A stretch of 64,000 nt of DNA from Streptomyces sp. TP-A0874 (GTDB taxonomy: Bacteria > Actinomycetota > Actinomycetes > Streptomycetales > Streptomycetaceae), in contig NZ_BBZK01000003.1 of assembly GCF_001748085.1 (NCBI RefSeq), positions 953,735-1,017,734 of the forward strand. Reading direction: 5' to 3'. The notes beneath the pieces were generated by a model. It ran no database searches, was not told the DNA's origin, and saw only the letters and a list, made by a program, of their open reading frames with translations. Shown in pieces: positions 50,129 to 58,633 of the stretch; positions within the stretch are counted from its first letter, which is position 1; the number at the start of each line of letters is the position of its first letter. The position numbers were made by a program, and so were the translations under genes.

Positions 50129-52738
50129 GTGGGGCCTGGAGTGCCGGAACTCGTACTGGAATTCAACGGAAACACCTGGATGCTCGAAGCGTCCAGGTCG
50201 TACAGCATCGGTCGTGATCCGCAGGGGGACGTGGTCATCGACGACGCCAGGGTCTCCTGGCGGCACGCTACCCTCCGCCCGGGCGGAGGCGGTTGGGTGA
50301 TCGAGGACGGGGGGAGTACCAACGGCACGTACGCGCAGGGCCGACGGGTCCAGCAGGTGGAGGTGGGGCCCGGCTCCGCCGTCCACCTCGGCAACGCGAG
50401 CGACGGCCCGCAGCTGACCTTCTCGGGAGCGGCCGCCGGGGGCCAGCAGGCCGCGCAGCCCTACCCCGCGCCGGCCCAGGGGGGGCTCTCCCAGCAGTAC
50501 GCCCAGTCGGCGCCGGCCCAGCCGGCCAACCAGAGCTGGGGAGCCCCGGCCGCGCACCAGCAGCAGGGGTGGCAGCCCCAGGCCCCGCAGCCGTACCAGC
50601 CGCAGCAGCAGTACCCCGGCATGTCGCAGCCGCCCCACCAGTCGTCGGCGCAGACCCAGCCCTATGCGCAGCAGGGACCGCCCCAGGGGGGCGCCCCCGC
50701 CGGCGCCGGACCGGGGACGGAGCTGCCGCGGCAACGCGACCGCAACCTGACCGGTTTCCACCAGCTGGCCGGGAACGTGATGAGGATCGGCCGGGCGCTC
50801 GAGAACGAGCTGGTCGTCTCCGATCTGCAGGTGTCCCGTCACCATGCGGAGTTCCGGCCGACACCGGACGGCCGCTTCGAGATCGTCGACCTCGGCAGCC
50901 ACAACGGCACCTACGTCAACGGCCAACCGGTCCAGCGGCAGATCATCGGCCCGCACGACATCGTCGGCGTCGGTCACTCCACCTTCCGGCTGGTCGGGGA
51001 CCGGTTGGAGGAGTACGCGGACACCGGCGAGGTCTCCTTCTCCGCCCGCCACCTGACCGTCACCGTCGACGGCGGCAAGCAGATCCTCCGGGACGTCTCC
51101 TTCGGAGCCCCGGAGAAGTCGCTGATCGGGGTCATCGGCCCGTCCGGCTCCGGCAAGTCCACGCTGTTGCGCGCGCTCACCGGATACCGTCCGGCCGACC
51201 AGGGCGAGGTCCTCTACGACCACCGCAACCTCTACAAGCAGTTCGCCGAGCTCCGCCAGCGCATCGGCCTGGTGCCGCAGGACGACATCCTGCACAAGGA
51301 GCTCACGGTACGCACCGCCCTGAAGTACGCCGCGAAGCTCCGGTTCCCCGGAGACACCGCCGCCGCCGAGCGGGAGGCTCGGATCGACGAGGTGCTCACC
51401 GAGCTCAAACTCGACGTCCACAAGGACAAGAAGGTCACCTCGCTCTCCGGAGGCCAGCGCAAGCGGGTCTCCGTCGCGCTGGAGCTGCTCACCAAGCCGT
51501 CGCTGATCTTCCTGGACGAGCCGACCTCCGGCCTCGACCCGGGCATGGACCGGGACGTCATGCAGCTGCTGCGCGGCCTCGCCGACGACGGCCGCACCGT
51601 CCTGGTGGTCACCCACTCCGTCGCCGAGCTGTCGATCTGCGACAAGCTCCTGGTCATGGCGCCGGGCGGTGCGGTCGCCTACTTCGGCCCGCCGGACGAG
51701 GCGCTGAACTTCTTCGGCTACTCCAGCTGGGCCGACGTCTTCTCGGCCTTCGAGAACTACCGGGACTACGACTGGGCCGGCCGCTGGCGCGGCTCCCAGC
51801 ACTACCAGATGTACGCGGCCGACATCGACGCGGTGGCGCCGCAGTCCACCCACGTGCAGCCGCAGCTCTCGCGACCGCAGAAACAGCAGAGCTGGGGCTC
51901 CCAGCTGTGGACCCTGATACGCCGCTACTGCGCCGTCATCGCCTCCGACCGCGGGTTCATGGCCCTGATGCTCATCCTGCCAGCGGTGCTGGGCACGGTC
52001 AGCGTCGTCATCCCGACCGAGTTCGGGCTGACCTCGCCACCGCCGACCAGCAAGTCGTTGTTCAACCAGCACGCGGGCACCATCATGCTCATCCTCGCGG
52101 TGGGGATGTGCTTCTCCGGTGCGGCCAACTCCGTACGCGAACTGATCAAGGAGAGGGTGATCTACGAGCGGGAACGCGCCACCGGTCTCTCCCGCTCCGC
52201 CTATCTGATGTCGAAGGTGATCGTCCTCGGCGTCACCACGGCGCTGCAGGCCGTGGTCATCTGTGCCATCGGCTTCTCCACCCGCCAGCTGCCGGACGAG
52301 GGGCTGATCTTCCCGCCGGCCTTCGAGCTCTGCCTGGTCATCATCGCCCTGGGCTTCACCTCGATGATGTTCGGCCTGGTGATCTCCTCGCTGGTGAAGA
52401 CCTCCGAGAAGACCATGCCGCTGCTGGTCATGTTCGCCATCGTGCAGGTCGTCTTCACCGGCGTGCTCTTCCAGATCTACGGCTCGCCCGGCATCGAGCA
52501 GTTCGCCTGGCTGATGCCCTCCCGCTGGGCGATCGGCGCCGCCGGGGCCACGCTGGACCTCTCCCACGTCATGGCCCCGTGGGACCGGAACAACCCCACC
52601 GACCTCGACCCGCTCTGGCAGAGCACCGTCGGTCAGTGGAGCCTCAACATGGCGGCGCTGATCATGATCGGCGTGGTCTGCGGCTTCGCGGTCGCCCGGC
52701 TGCTGCGGCGGCACGAGCCGGAGGTCATGCGCAAGTAG
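50129..52738 (+). CDS. FHA-domain ABC transporter (ATPase-permease fusion)
   Basis: An 869-residue protein. Two FHA domains (about 10-90 and 205-285; GRDPQGDVVIDD and VSDLQVSRHHAEFRP) flank a Gln/Pro/Tyr-rich linker of about 100 residues. Then comes an ABC ATPase (IGPSGSGKSTLLRALTG, LSGGQRKRVSVALELL, LIFLDEPTSGLDP) and an ABC-2 type membrane domain with six helices from about residue 610. FHA domains bind phosphothreonine, so transport is probably controlled by Ser/Thr kinases, as for mycobacterial Rv1747. GTG 50129 follows GGGGGA at 6 bases; GTG 50141 would remove four residues. Confidence 0.92.
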   Translation: MGPGVPELVLEFNGNTWMLEASRSYSIGRDPQGDVVIDDARVSWRHATLRPGGGGWVIEDGGSTNGTYAQGRRVQQVEVGPGSAVHLGNASDGPQLTFSGAAAGGQQAAQPYPAPAQGGLSQQYAQSAPAQPANQSWGAPAAHQQQGWQPQAPQPYQPQQQYPGMSQPPHQSSAQTQPYAQQGPPQGGAPAGAGPGTELPRQRDRNLTGFHQLAGNVMRIGRALENELVVSDLQVSRHHAEFRPTPDGRFEIVDLGSHNGTYVNGQPVQRQIIGPHDIVGVGHSTFRLVGDRLEEYADTGEVSFSARHLTVTVDGGKQILRDVSFGAPEKSLIGVIGPSGSGKSTLLRALTGYRPADQGEVLYDHRNLYKQFAELRQRIGLVPQDDILHKELTVRTALKYAAKLRFPGDTAAAEREARIDEVLTELKLDVHKDKKVTSLSGGQRKRVSVALELLTKPSLIFLDEPTSGLDPGMDRDVMQLLRGLADDGRTVLVVTHSVAELSICDKLLVMAPGGAVAYFGPPDEALNFFGYSSWADVFSAFENYRDYDWAGRWRGSQHYQMYAADIDAVAPQSTHVQPQLSRPQKQQSWGSQLWTLIRRYCAVIASDRGFMALMLILPAVLGTVSVVIPTEFGLTSPPPTSKSLFNQHAGTIMLILAVGMCFSGAANSVRELIKERVIYERERATGLSRSAYLMSKVIVLGVTTALQAVVICAIGFSTRQLPDEGLIFPPAFELCLVIIALGFTSMMFGLVISSLVKTSEKTMPLLVMFAIVQVVFTGVLFQIYGSPGIEQFAWLMPSRWAIGAAGATLDLSHVMAPWDRNNPTDLDPLWQSTVGQWSLNMAALIMIGVVCGFAVARLLRRHEPEVMRK

Positions 52739-52790
52739 CGGCCCCCGGCCGGCAGCGGTGCGCCGTACCGCCTCCGGCCCCGCACGCACG

Positions 52791-52824
52791 AGAGCGGCGG
52801 CACCCTTCCGGGTGCCGCCGCTCT
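52791..52824. terminator. Bidirectional terminator between FHA-ABC and transglycosylase genes
   Basis: A perfect 15-base stem (52791-52805 with 52810-52824) and TTCC loop between convergent genes. Confidence 0.9.
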
Positions 52825-52863
52825 TGGCGCTCTATCCGTCCGGGGTCAGCCGGGCTGACCGGA

Positions 52864-53553
52864 TCAGTACGCGGAGTTGACGTTGTCCATGGAGCCGTAG
52901 CGGTCGGCCGCGTAGTTGCAGGCCGCGACGATGTTCGCCACCGGGTCCTTCAGGTCGTGCTTGGTGCCCTTGACGTGGTAGGCGTCGAAGGTCGGCTGGA
53001 TGACCTGCAGCAGGCCGATGGACGGCGTGCCGTTCTGGGCGTTGATGTCCCAGGTGTTGGCGATGTTCGGGTTACCGCCGGACTCACGGATGATGTTGCG
53101 GTGGATGCCCTCGTAGGAGCCGGGGATGCCTTCCTTCTTCATGATGTCCATGGCTTCCCGGATCCAGCCGTCGAGGTTGTCTTCGTACTTCTTCGGCTGG
53201 GCCTTGGGCTTGGCGCTCGCCGTCTCGTTCGCCTTCTTGGCGCCGTCGGCGAGGACCTTCTTGTCAGCCTTCTTCCCGGCATCCTTCTTCTGGTCGACCC
53301 CGCTGTCCGCCTTCTTCACGGCGAAGGAGGTCTGGTGCACCAGAGCGGCCTTCTGCGCCTGCGCGCCCTGGCCGGAGGCCTGCAGGGCGACCGGCTTGGC
53401 CGACAGGGCCTGCGCGCTCTGGCCGGCGTCGGCCTGGCCCGGCACCGCCGCGAACGCCAGCGAGGCGACGCCTACGGCGGCGAGACCGGCCGCGGAGTAC
53501 TTGTGGGGCTTGGACAGACGGCGGAAAGCAGAAGAAAAGGTGGGGACGAACAT
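52864..53553 (-). CDS. Secreted lytic transglycosylase (SLT domain)
   Basis: A 229-residue exported murein hydrolase. The signal peptide (FRRLSKPHKYSAAGLAAVGV region) ends near PGQADA. An Ala/Lys-rich linker of about 85 residues follows, then the SLT domain with the catalytic Glu in HRNIIRESGGNPNIANTWD and the conserved TPSIGLLQVIQPTFDAY. ATG 53553 places the basic N-terminus correctly for a signal peptide. The frame is open to an ATG at 53685 sitting 6 bases after a -10-like hexamer, but that stretch has non-coding third positions. Confidence 0.9.
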   Translation of the reverse strand: MFVPTFSSAFRRLSKPHKYSAAGLAAVGVASLAFAAVPGQADAGQSAQALSAKPVALQASGQGAQAQKAALVHQTSFAVKKADSGVDQKKDAGKKADKKVLADGAKKANETASAKPKAQPKKYEDNLDGWIREAMDIMKKEGIPGSYEGIHRNIIRESGGNPNIANTWDINAQNGTPSIGLLQVIQPTFDAYHVKGTKHDLKDPVANIVAACNYAADRYGSMDNVNSAY

Positions 53554-53691
53554 ACGGAATGAACCTCTTCCGATCGCGTGGGACGCCGCAGTGCCGTTCT
53601 TCGACCGACCAAGGCCCTGAGCGGTAGGGCCGCAGATGCCGGTTCTGGCAGAGAGCGCCACTTCTGACTTGGCGCCGTGCGACATCAGCCA

Positions 53692-53720
53692 TTGTTAGCG
53701 GCCGGGAAAACCCCTGACAA
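53692..53720 (-). promoter_or_regulatory. Promoter of the transglycosylase gene
   Basis: On the minus strand TTGTCA (plus 53715-53720), 17 bases, TAACAA (plus 53692-53697). The predicted start lies near 53685, giving a leader of about 130 bases. No c-di-AMP (ydaO) riboswitch motif could be recognised in that leader although related Streptomyces hydrolase genes carry one. Confidence 0.55.
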
Positions 53721-53814
53721 AGGTGTGACGTACTACCCTCGATCGTGGCAAAGGACCCGTCCCGGGACCGTCCCGACCGGCGCTTCCAAGCCAAGCGGAA
53801 ACCGGTGGTCAACT

Positions 53815-53853
53815 AGCCCCGGTCGTAGGTGACCTTGGTCCTATGCCGGGGCT
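53815..53853. repeat. Two-tier inverted repeat upstream of transglycosylase and kinase
   Basis: AGCCCCGG (53815-53822) pairs with CCGGGGCT (53846-53853), with an inner TAGG/CCTA pair. It lies in the divergent region 53554-54070, which otherwise holds only promoters. Confidence 0.5.
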
Positions 53854-54070
53854 CACAACGGGGCTCCCCGAAAATGACCGGACGGAGCGGCGGTACCACC
53901 TACCGTCATTGATTTCGCCGGCCCCGGGAGCGGTGTAGGAGGGGTGTCCCCACACCGCCGGCGAGCCAGCCGAGCCCACGGTCCGGCGGCGGCCCTTAGG
54001 CCCGAGGACCGAGGCGGGATGCGTCGCCGGACGGAGGGGCCGCTCCGCCCTCGCCGGTAGCGTGAGGGCC

Positions 54071-55231
54071 ATGACCAGCGGCCCGCTACCCAGATCCGGA
54101 CTAGCCGCGGTGAGCGGCGCCCTCCTGGCGATGAACCGGCACCTCGAGGTCCGCGACGTCCTCCAGACGATCGTGACCTCCGCCCGCGAACTCCTCGACG
54201 CCGAGTACGCCGCCCTCGGCGTCCCCGACGACCACGGGGGCTTCGCGCAGTTCGTCGTCGACGGGGTGAGCGAGGAGCAGTGGCGAGCGCTCGGGCAGCT
54301 CCCCCGGCAGCACGGGATCCTCGCCGCGATGCTCCGGGAGGCCACCCCGCAGCGGCTCGCCGACGTCCGTACCGACCCCCGCTTCCAGGGCTGGCCGAGC
54401 GCCCATCCGGAGATATCGGACTTCCTGGGGCTCCCGGTGGCGGACGGTGACGAGGTGCTCGGCGCGCTGTTCCTCGCCAACAAGAACTGCCCCCGGCCCC
54501 AGCCCCCCGGCCGGTGCACCTTCACCGAGCAGGACGAGGCGCTGCTCGGCATCCTCGCCCAGCACGCCGCCATCGCCCTCACCAACGCCCGCCTCTACGA
54601 GCGGAGCCGCGAGCTGACCATCGCGGAGGAAAGGGCCCGGCTCGCCCACGAACTGCACGACGCGGTCGCCCAGAAGCTCTTCTCGCTGCGGCTGACCGCC
54701 CAGGCGGCCGCCGCCCTCGTACACCGGGACCCGGCCCGGGCCAGGGAGGAGCTGGGGCAGATCACCCACCTCGCCGCCGAGGCGGCCGAGGAACTGCGCA
54801 CGGCCGTCATCGAGCTGCGCCCGGCGGCGCTCGACGAGGACGGCCTGGTCGCCACCCTCCGTACCCAGGTGCAGGTGCTGGACCGGGCCCACAGCGCCCG
54901 CGTCGCCTTCACCGCCAACCAGGTCCGCGCCCTCCCGGCGGCCCAGGAGGAGGCGCTGCTGCGGGTGGCCCAGGAGGCGCTGCACAACGCGCTCCGGCAC
55001 GCCGATCCGGAGCGTGTCGACGTGGCACTCAGCAGGCACGGCCCGGGTGTGCTGCTCCGGGTCAGCGACGACGGCCGGGGCTTCGACGCCGAGGCCGTGC
55101 GGACCGGCGGCCGCCACCTGGGCCTGGTGTCCATGCGGGACCGGGCCGGCGGGGTCGGCGGCCGGCTCACCGTGGCATCGGAGCCCGGGAAGGGCACCGT
55201 CATCGAGATGGAGGTTCCCGGCGGTGTCTGA
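54071..55231 (+). CDS. GAF-domain sensor histidine kinase (NarX-type)
   Basis: A 386-residue soluble kinase. A GAF sensor domain spans about 15-165; the HisKA_3 helix follows with the phospho-His in ARLAHELHDAVAQKLF, and the ATPase domain has EALHNALRHA and SDDGRGFD. The start is ATG 54071, 7 bases after TAGCGT (54058-54063), so the mRNA is probably leaderless. It overlaps its response regulator by 8 bases. The GAF ligand is unknown. Confidence 0.92.
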   Translation: MTSGPLPRSGLAAVSGALLAMNRHLEVRDVLQTIVTSARELLDAEYAALGVPDDHGGFAQFVVDGVSEEQWRALGQLPRQHGILAAMLREATPQRLADVRTDPRFQGWPSAHPEISDFLGLPVADGDEVLGALFLANKNCPRPQPPGRCTFTEQDEALLGILAQHAAIALTNARLYERSRELTIAEERARLAHELHDAVAQKLFSLRLTAQAAAALVHRDPARAREELGQITHLAAEAAEELRTAVIELRPAALDEDGLVATLRTQVQVLDRAHSARVAFTANQVRALPAAQEEALLRVAQEALHNALRHADPERVDVALSRHGPGVLLRVSDDGRGFDAEAVRTGGRHLGLVSMRDRAGGVGGRLTVASEPGKGTVIEMEVPGGV

Positions 55232-55865
55232 GCCCTCCGCGATCAGAGTGTTGCTCGTCGACGACCACCAGGTGGTCCGCCGGGGACTGCGCACGTTCCT
55301 CGAGGTACAGGAGGACATCGAGGTGGTCGGCGAGGCCTCGGACGGTGCGGAGGGTATCGCCCGTACCGAGGAGCTCCGCCCCGACGTCGTGCTGATGGAC
55401 GTGAAGATGCCCGGCACCGACGGCATCGAGGCGCTCCGTGCCATCCGGGAGTCGGAGCACCCGGCCCGGGTCCTGGTGGTGACGAGCTTCACCGAGCGCC
55501 GCACCGTCGTCCCCGCACTGCGGGCCGGTGCCGCCGGCTACCTCTACAAGGACATCGATCCGGGGGCGCTCGCGGGCGCCATCAGGTCGGTGCACGCCGG
55601 ACACGTGGTGCTGGAGCCGGAGGTGGCCGAAGCGACACTCTTCCCGGGCGAGACCTCGGAGACGCGGGGACGGGCCGGTTCGCTCACCGAACGGGAGCGC
55701 GAGGTGCTCACCCTGATCGCCGACGGCCGTTCCAACCGGGAGATAGCCCGGGCACTGGTGCTCTCGGAGAAGACCATCAAGACCCACGTCTCCAACATCC
55801 TGATGAAACTGGATCTCGCCGACCGCACCCAGGCCGCGCTCTGGGCCGTGCGTCACGGAGGTTGA
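55224..55865 (+). CDS. NarL/LuxR-type response regulator
   Basis: A 213-residue regulator. The receiver has LLVDDHQVVRRGLRTFL and the phospho-acceptor Asp in VVLMDVKMPG; the C-terminal LuxR HTH is LTEREREVLTLIADGRSN followed by SEKTIKTHVSNILMKL. It overlaps the kinase stop and forms a two-component pair with it. In S. coelicolor the equivalent pair sits next to chpE, as here. Confidence 0.94.
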   Translation: MSEPSAIRVLLVDDHQVVRRGLRTFLEVQEDIEVVGEASDGAEGIARTEELRPDVVLMDVKMPGTDGIEALRAIRESEHPARVLVVTSFTERRTVVPALRAGAAGYLYKDIDPGALAGAIRSVHAGHVVLEPEVAEATLFPGETSETRGRAGSLTEREREVLTLIADGRSNREIARALVLSEKTIKTHVSNILMKLDLADRTQAALWAVRHGG

Positions 55866-55976
55866 GCCGATCGGGGGTGACATCCGGGGTGCCCGTGTCA
55901 TCCGGACCTCTCAGGCGTTCTGCAACACGTGATCCCGCGGCTGGGGTCACGGAACACTGAGAAAGAGGAAGACCTC

Positions 55977-56258
55977 ATGAAGACTGTCAAGAAGGCCGCC
56001 CTCACCATCGTCGCCGCGGGCGTCGCCATGGGTGCCTCCGCGGGCACCGCTCTCGCCGCCAACGGCGCCGGAGCCCAGGGTGCGGCTGTCGGGTCCCCGG
56101 GCTTCATCTCGGGCAACGTCATCCAGGTGCCGATCGACATCCCGGTGAACCTCTGCGGCAACACCATCTCGGTCATCGGCCTGCTGGACTCCTCGCAGGG
56201 CCACAAGTGCATCAACGGTGACGTGGACCACCACGGCCACTGGAAGCACCACCGCTGA
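55977..56258 (+). CDS. chpE: Short chaplin with Cys pair and His-rich tail
   Basis: A 93-residue secreted protein: signal peptide to about residue 27 (MGASAGTALA), then one chaplin domain (VGSPGFISGNVIQVPIDIP, VNLCGNTISVIGLLD) and a C-terminal DHHGHWKHHR. Chaplins assemble as amyloid on aerial hyphae and spores. The position fits S. coelicolor chpE, but ChpE there lacks Cys, whereas this protein has the two Cys of other chaplins. The symbol is therefore by locus only. AGAGGA precedes ATG 55977. Confidence 0.9.
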   Translation: MKTVKKAALTIVAAGVAMGASAGTALAANGAGAQGAAVGSPGFISGNVIQVPIDIPVNLCGNTISVIGLLDSSQGHKCINGDVDHHGHWKHHR

Positions 56259-56276
56259 CCAGCTGCTTTCCTGCGA

Positions 56277-56309
56277 AGGCCCTGCGGGCCCCATGGTCCC
56301 GCAGGGCCT
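56277..56309. terminator. Terminator after chaplin gene
   Basis: A perfect 12-base stem (56277-56288 with 56298-56309) and 9-base loop, between the convergent chaplin and hypothetical genes. Confidence 0.85.
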
Positions 56310-56337
56310 CGGCCTTCCCGGAGCCCCCACCAGCCGG

Positions 56338-57144
56338 TCAGCCCCGCCCGCGCTCCTCCACATAGGCGTTGTACGCCGCCACCTGAGCCCGGCGGGCGGT
56401 GCGCTCCAGTGGTCGTAGGGTCTCGCTCCGCGCGGCCATCTGCGAAGCGCTCAGCGCGCCTCCGTGCTCGGTGCCGTGCCCTTCCGGTGTCCCGGCCCCC
56501 TGGGCGATGGCGACGAGGGTGGCCACCCGCTGCGCCATCTCCAGCACCCGCACGGCCCTGGGGGAGTAGCCCGGCGCCAGAACGTCCCGGCTCCGCTCGG
56601 CTCGCGCCCGGTAGACCTCCAGTGCGGCCCGCGCCGCCGCACCCGAGCCGGCGACGTCCAGCGCGGAGAGCGTCGCGGTGGCCTCCCTGAGCGCCTCGGC
56701 CAGTTCCCGCTCCGCCTCCCCCAGCGAAGGGACGTCGGCCGGCGGGGCAACCTGGACGGGCAGCCAGTGCCACACCACCTCGCGCAGCACATCACCCTCC
56801 GGTCCGACCTCGCGCACCTCGGGGACCAGGCCCACCGCGGCACCCGACGCGAGGACGGCCTCACCCGCCTCCAGCGCCCGCGCGTTGAACTCCGGAGGAC
56901 CGCTCAACCCCAGCGGATGACCCGGCACCGGCAGGGCGACCCGGAGCCCGACCGCCCCGATCGACCGCAGCCGACCCAACGCCAGCGTGAGTCCGACCGG
57001 CGCACTCTCCCCGGGCACCGCGACGACCCGGTGCACGGCGTCCTCACCGAGGATCATCTGGACGGCGTCATCCGGTGCGACGAGTCCGGCGAAAAGGGAA
57101 TTACCCCAAGCGGCCAGCCGTCCTGAGTGAGGTTCGCAGAGCAT
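56338..57144 (-). CDS. Conserved hypothetical protein
   Basis: A 268-residue soluble Ala/Val/Leu-rich protein with no recognised motif. The N-terminal half has alternating strands (VGLTLALGRLRSIGAVGLRV), and the second half is helical (ELAEALREATATLSALDVAG). It begins ATG 57144, and on the minus strand TAGGCT (plus 57151-57156) lies exactly 6 bases upstream, suggesting a leaderless mRNA. Conserved at this place in Streptomyces. Confidence 0.75.
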   Translation of the reverse strand: MLCEPHSGRLAAWGNSLFAGLVAPDDAVQMILGEDAVHRVVAVPGESAPVGLTLALGRLRSIGAVGLRVALPVPGHPLGLSGPPEFNARALEAGEAVLASGAAVGLVPEVREVGPEGDVLREVVWHWLPVQVAPPADVPSLGEAERELAEALREATATLSALDVAGSGAAARAALEVYRARAERSRDVLAPGYSPRAVRVLEMAQRVATLVAIAQGAGTPEGHGTEHGGALSASQMAARSETLRPLERTARRAQVAAYNAYVEERGRG

Positions 57145-57251
57145 GGGGACAGCCTAAGGAGTGGCACCGGGAACGTGTGGCGTAGGTTGGCTGGGGGCTG
57201 CGCCCACAGGCGCGGTGGACAACCGAGACTGCAAGGGGAGACAACGCGCTC

Positions 57252-58043
57252 ATGAGCGATGTACTGGAGCTGGTGGACGTATCAGTGGTCCGCGAGGGCC
57301 GGGCTCTGGTCGACCAGGTCTCCTGGTCGGTCGCCGAGGGGGAGCGCTGGGTGATCCTCGGCCCCAACGGAGCCGGCAAGACGACCCTGCTGAACATCGC
57401 CTCCAGCTATCTCTTCCCGACCACCGGCACCGTCCAGATCCTGGGCGAGAAGCTCGGCAGCGTCGACGTGTTCGACCTGCGCCCCCGGATCGGTGTCGCC
57501 GGTATGTCCGTCGCCCAGAAGCTGCCCGGCCGCCAGACCGTGCTGCAGACGGTGCTCACCGCCGCCTACGGTATGACCGCCGGCTGGCAGGAGGAGTACG
57601 AGGCAGTCGACGAGGAGCGGGCCCGGGCCTTCCTCGACCGGCTGGGCATGAACGAACTCCTCGACCGCAGGTTCGGCACGCTCTCCGAGGGCGAGCGGAA
57701 GCGCACCATGATCGCCCGGGCCATGATGACCGACCCGGAGCTGCTGCTGCTCGACGAGCCGGCGGCCGGCCTCGACCTCGGAGGCCGCGAGGACCTCGTG
57801 CGCCGCCTGGGCCGACTGGCACGCGATCCGTACGCCCCTTCCATGATCATGGTCACCCACCATGTCGAGGAGATCGCTCCGGGCTTCACCCACGTCCTCA
57901 TGATCCGCCAGGGCAAGGTGCTCGCCGCGGGGCCGGTGGAGCAGGAGCTCACCTCCCGCAACCTCTCCCGCTGCTTCGGACTCCCGCTCGTCGTGGAACG
58001 CCGTGAGGACCGCTGGACCGCCCAGGGGCTGGCTCTCTCCTGA
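57252..58043 (+). CDS. ABC transporter ATP-binding protein
   Basis: A 263-residue stand-alone ATPase: ILGPNGAGKTTLLN (Walker A), TLSEGERKRTMIARAMM (signature, SEGE instead of SGGQ), LLLLDEPAAGLDL (Walker B) and the switch His in MVTHHVEEI. No permease gene is adjacent. TAGGTT (57183-57188) is a -10 candidate and GGGGAG precedes ATG 57252. It may act with a distant permease or have a regulatory role. Confidence 0.9.
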   Translation: MSDVLELVDVSVVREGRALVDQVSWSVAEGERWVILGPNGAGKTTLLNIASSYLFPTTGTVQILGEKLGSVDVFDLRPRIGVAGMSVAQKLPGRQTVLQTVLTAAYGMTAGWQEEYEAVDEERARAFLDRLGMNELLDRRFGTLSEGERKRTMIARAMMTDPELLLLDEPAAGLDLGGREDLVRRLGRLARDPYAPSMIMVTHHVEEIAPGFTHVLMIRQGKVLAAGPVEQELTSRNLSRCFGLPLVVERREDRWTAQGLALS

Positions 58044-58113
58044 CACCCGGAACCACCGGACCGAGATCTACGGGGCCCTGTCGCCGGGCGGACTTCCGCC
58101 TTACGATAACCAC

Positions 58114-58536
58114 GTGGATCCATGGGTGTGGTGGCTGATCGCCGCCGTGGGGCTGGGTATTCCTCTCGTCGTGACCGCGATGCCCGAGTTCGGGATGCTC
58201 GCGGTCGGCGCGGTGGCCGCCGCCGTCACCGACGCCCTCGGCGGGGGCGTGGTGGCCCAGTTCCTCGTCTTCGCGATCGTCTCGGTCGCGCTGATCGCCG
58301 TCGTCCGCCCGATCGCCAACCGGCACCGAGCCCAACGGCCCGAGCTGGCCTCCGGTATCGACGCCCTACGGGGCCGGCAAGCGGTGGTGCTGGAGCGCGT
58401 CGACCATCACGGGGGCCGCGTCAAACTCGCCGGGGAAGTGTGGTCCGCCCGCACGCTCGACGCGGACCAGGCCTACGAGGTGGGTCAGGAGGTCGACGTG
58501 GTCGACATCGACGGGGCGACCGCCGTGGTCATGTGA
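58114..58536 (+). CDS. NfeD-like membrane protein
   Basis: A 140-residue protein with two to three transmembrane helices (residues 5-72) and a C-terminal OB-fold domain (about 80-140, GRQAVVLERVDHHGG, EVGQEVDVVDIDG). NfeD proteins are partners of SPFH/flotillin-type proteins, and such a gene follows. GTG 58114 lies 6 bases after TACGAT, a leaderless arrangement. Confidence 0.88.
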   Translation: MDPWVWWLIAAVGLGIPLVVTAMPEFGMLAVGAVAAAVTDALGGGVVAQFLVFAIVSVALIAVVRPIANRHRAQRPELASGIDALRGRQAVVLERVDHHGGRVKLAGEVWSARTLDADQAYEVGQEVDVVDIDGATAVVM

Positions 58537-58633
58537 GCACTCCGTGCACGCACCGGCGCCGACCCGCACTCCGGTGGCCGGACTTCTGAGAGACTGATCA
58601 GCAAGCAACCGTAGGACGCGGGGGGAAGGATCC

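Noticed and set aside
50293..53562. 1089-codon plus-strand open frame
   Set aside because: It is a frame shadow of the FHA-ABC gene and runs antisense through the transglycosylase.
53554..53690. c-di-AMP (ydaO-type) riboswitch before the transglycosylase gene
   Set aside because: Such elements precede other Streptomyces wall hydrolase genes, but the conserved G-rich and CCGAA-type blocks could not be found here.
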